A stretch of DNA of 64,000 nucleotides from Eucalyptus grandis (taxonomy: Eukaryota > Streptophyta > Magnoliopsida > Myrtales > Myrtaceae), in contig NC_052616.1 in assembly GCF_016545825.1 (NCBI RefSeq), forward strand, positions 1,240,001-1,304,000, read 5' to 3'. The notes below the pieces were generated by a model, which saw only the letters and a list, made by a program, of their open reading frames with translations, was not told the DNA's origin and ran no database searches. This document shows positions 62,598-64,000 of this stretch, piece after piece (positions within the stretch are counted from its first letter, which is position 1; each line of letters opens with the position of its first letter). A program made the translations under genes and the position numbers.

Positions 62598-63600
62598 CAA
62601 ATCATTCAAAGATTTAAGACTAAATTAGTAAAATTGAGAGTTAATGACTGAATTAACATCTATATAATATGTTTAAAACTTTGTTGGTAAGTTTTCCAAT
62701 GCTACTTTGCACTCTAGCGTGTTTGCACAAATTAATTAGTGGAATTCATCACATATTCATATTCAAAGACCTAAATACACTTCATCTAGATTCGTGCTTG
62801 GTCCATATAACATATAATTTCCATCCATGAAGTCGGGCATGTACATTCATTGCATGCCGACTTTTAAATTACTCGAATTCCACTTGAGGCGTACATGATA
62901 TAGTGGGTAGAGAAATTCCATTCCTCGGTACCTGTTCAAGAATAGAAGTCTTTCCTTGTCATTTATTTATTTATTTTTCTTCTTTTGGTGGTTAAGTGAA
63001 GTTTAAGGAGATGTGACTAAATAATTCCTAACTGAGAAAATAATACAAATGATCCTTAAACTATAATTCAATATGTAATGTGATCTTCGAACTTTCAAAT
63101 CGTTCAAAGATTTAAGACTAAATTAGTAAAATTGAGATTTAATGACTGAATTAACATCTATATAATAGTTTTAAAACTTCATTGGTAAGTTTTCCAATGC
63201 TACTTTGCACTCTAGCGTGTTTGCACAAATTAATTAGTGGAATTCATCACATATTCATATTCAAAGACATAAATACACTTCATCTAGATTCGTGCTTGGT
63301 CCATATAACATATAATTTCCATCCATGAAGTCGGGCATATACATTCATTGCATGCCGACTTTAAATTACTCGAATTCCACCTGAGGCGTACATGATATAG
63401 TGGTAAGAGAAATTCCATTCCTCGGTACTTGTTCAAGACTTGAAGTCTTTCCCTTGTCATTTATTTATTTATTTTTCTTCTTTTGGCAGTTAAGTGAAGT
63501 TTAAGGAGGTGTGATTAAATAATTCCTAACTGAAAAAATAACATAAATGATCCTAAAACTATAACTCAATATGTAACCTGGTTTTCGAAATTTCAATTTA
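62598..63600 (+). repeat. 498-bp direct tandem duplication
   Basis: CAAATC(A/G)TTCAAAGATTT starts at 62598 and again at 63096, and the following roughly 500 bases match closely throughout, with a few substitutions and 1-2 base indels. Two units; no coding content. Confidence 0.93.
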
Positions 63601-64000
63601 TTTAATGATCCATGTACTTTTACCCAACGTATCATGTCATACATAAATTTTTAATTTATTCAATATGTGTCCTTAAACTTTTGATACGTATTCAAATTGA
63701 TTATGGACTATATGAAATGTACAATATTATCCTTAAACTTAAACTAATGGAATAGTAACATTGGCTATTTACATATACTTTAGGGACTATTTTGAATATT
63801 TATAAAAAAAATTCACGAATCATATTGAATAAATTAAAAATTTAGAAACAATATTGTATATTGAGCTAAAGTGTGGGGACCACATTGAATAATTTGAAAA
63901 TTCAAAGACCACCTGGTATATTAGCCAAAATTCAAAAATTATTGGTGTCATTATCCTTTCTAGTTTAAAATCGTTTCCATATGAACATTTGACAACTCGA
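63601..64000. other. AT-rich dispersed repeat
   Basis: Contains alternating phrases such as ACCACATTGAATAAT and GACCACCTGGTATATTAG, related to the repeat near 6840-7110. No gene. Confidence 0.4.

Overview
This is plant nuclear DNA, clearly from a eudicot. The genes have many introns with GT-AG boundaries, nuclear tRNAs, and non-LTR, Copia, SINE and Tourist-like transposons. Several dispersed AT-rich repeats look like those of Myrtaceae (eucalypt relatives). That assignment is an impression from the repeats and was not tested.

Layout. 1-7.4 kb is gene-poor: a LINE 3' fragment, a poly(A) retroposon and a decayed LRR receptor-like-protein gene. 7.9-13.1 kb holds an intact 12-exon Raf-like integrin-linked kinase gene (413 aa). 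A tRNA-Val(CAC) lies at 14.55 kb. 15.4-17.6 kb holds an intact thylakoid bestrophin-type chloride channel gene of the VCCN1 type (414 aa, minus strand). 18.1-21.6 kb is a direct duplication of non-coding DNA; one copy carries a SINE and the other a Tourist-like element. A plant-conserved gene of unknown function with an apparent frameshift follows (21.6-23.2 kb), then tRNA-Cys(GCA) at 24.0 kb and an intact brassinosteroid-signalling-kinase gene (25.2-28.1 kb, minus, 494 aa).

27.9-39.6 kb is a 5.4-6.2 kb tandem segmental duplication. Each unit runs from the BSK 5' end through a kiwellin gene and a tRNA-Glu(CTC) to the first exon of an actin-depolymerizing-factor (ADF) gene. The outer genes are whole: BSK on the left and ADF on the right (139 aa). 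The inner copies are a frameshifted BSK stub and an ADF first exon without a body. Both kiwellins and both tRNA-Glu genes are intact.

40.8-61.7 kb is a minus-strand cluster of GT90/CAP10 (Rumi/POGLUT-like) glycosyltransferase genes. The first is intact (508 aa). The second is a 3' remnant whose exon 5 is split by a 662 bp Tourist-like element. The third has two 1-nt deletions and the fourth a 2-nt deletion. A fifth is represented only by a 5' flank beside a Copia fragment. A 4.6 kb non-coding element with inverted ends (47.5-52.1 kb) separates two further duplicated blocks. 61.7-64 kb is intergenic with a 498 bp tandem duplication.

There is no operon-like organisation and no sign of an unprecedented biochemical system. 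The most informative content is structural: nested duplications with empty and filled insertion sites, a near-perfect long inverted repeat created inside one duplicate (a candidate small-RNA hairpin), and a glycosyltransferase cluster in several stages of decay. All exon models were built by eye from reading frames, splice sites and remembered family sequences; nothing was searched.
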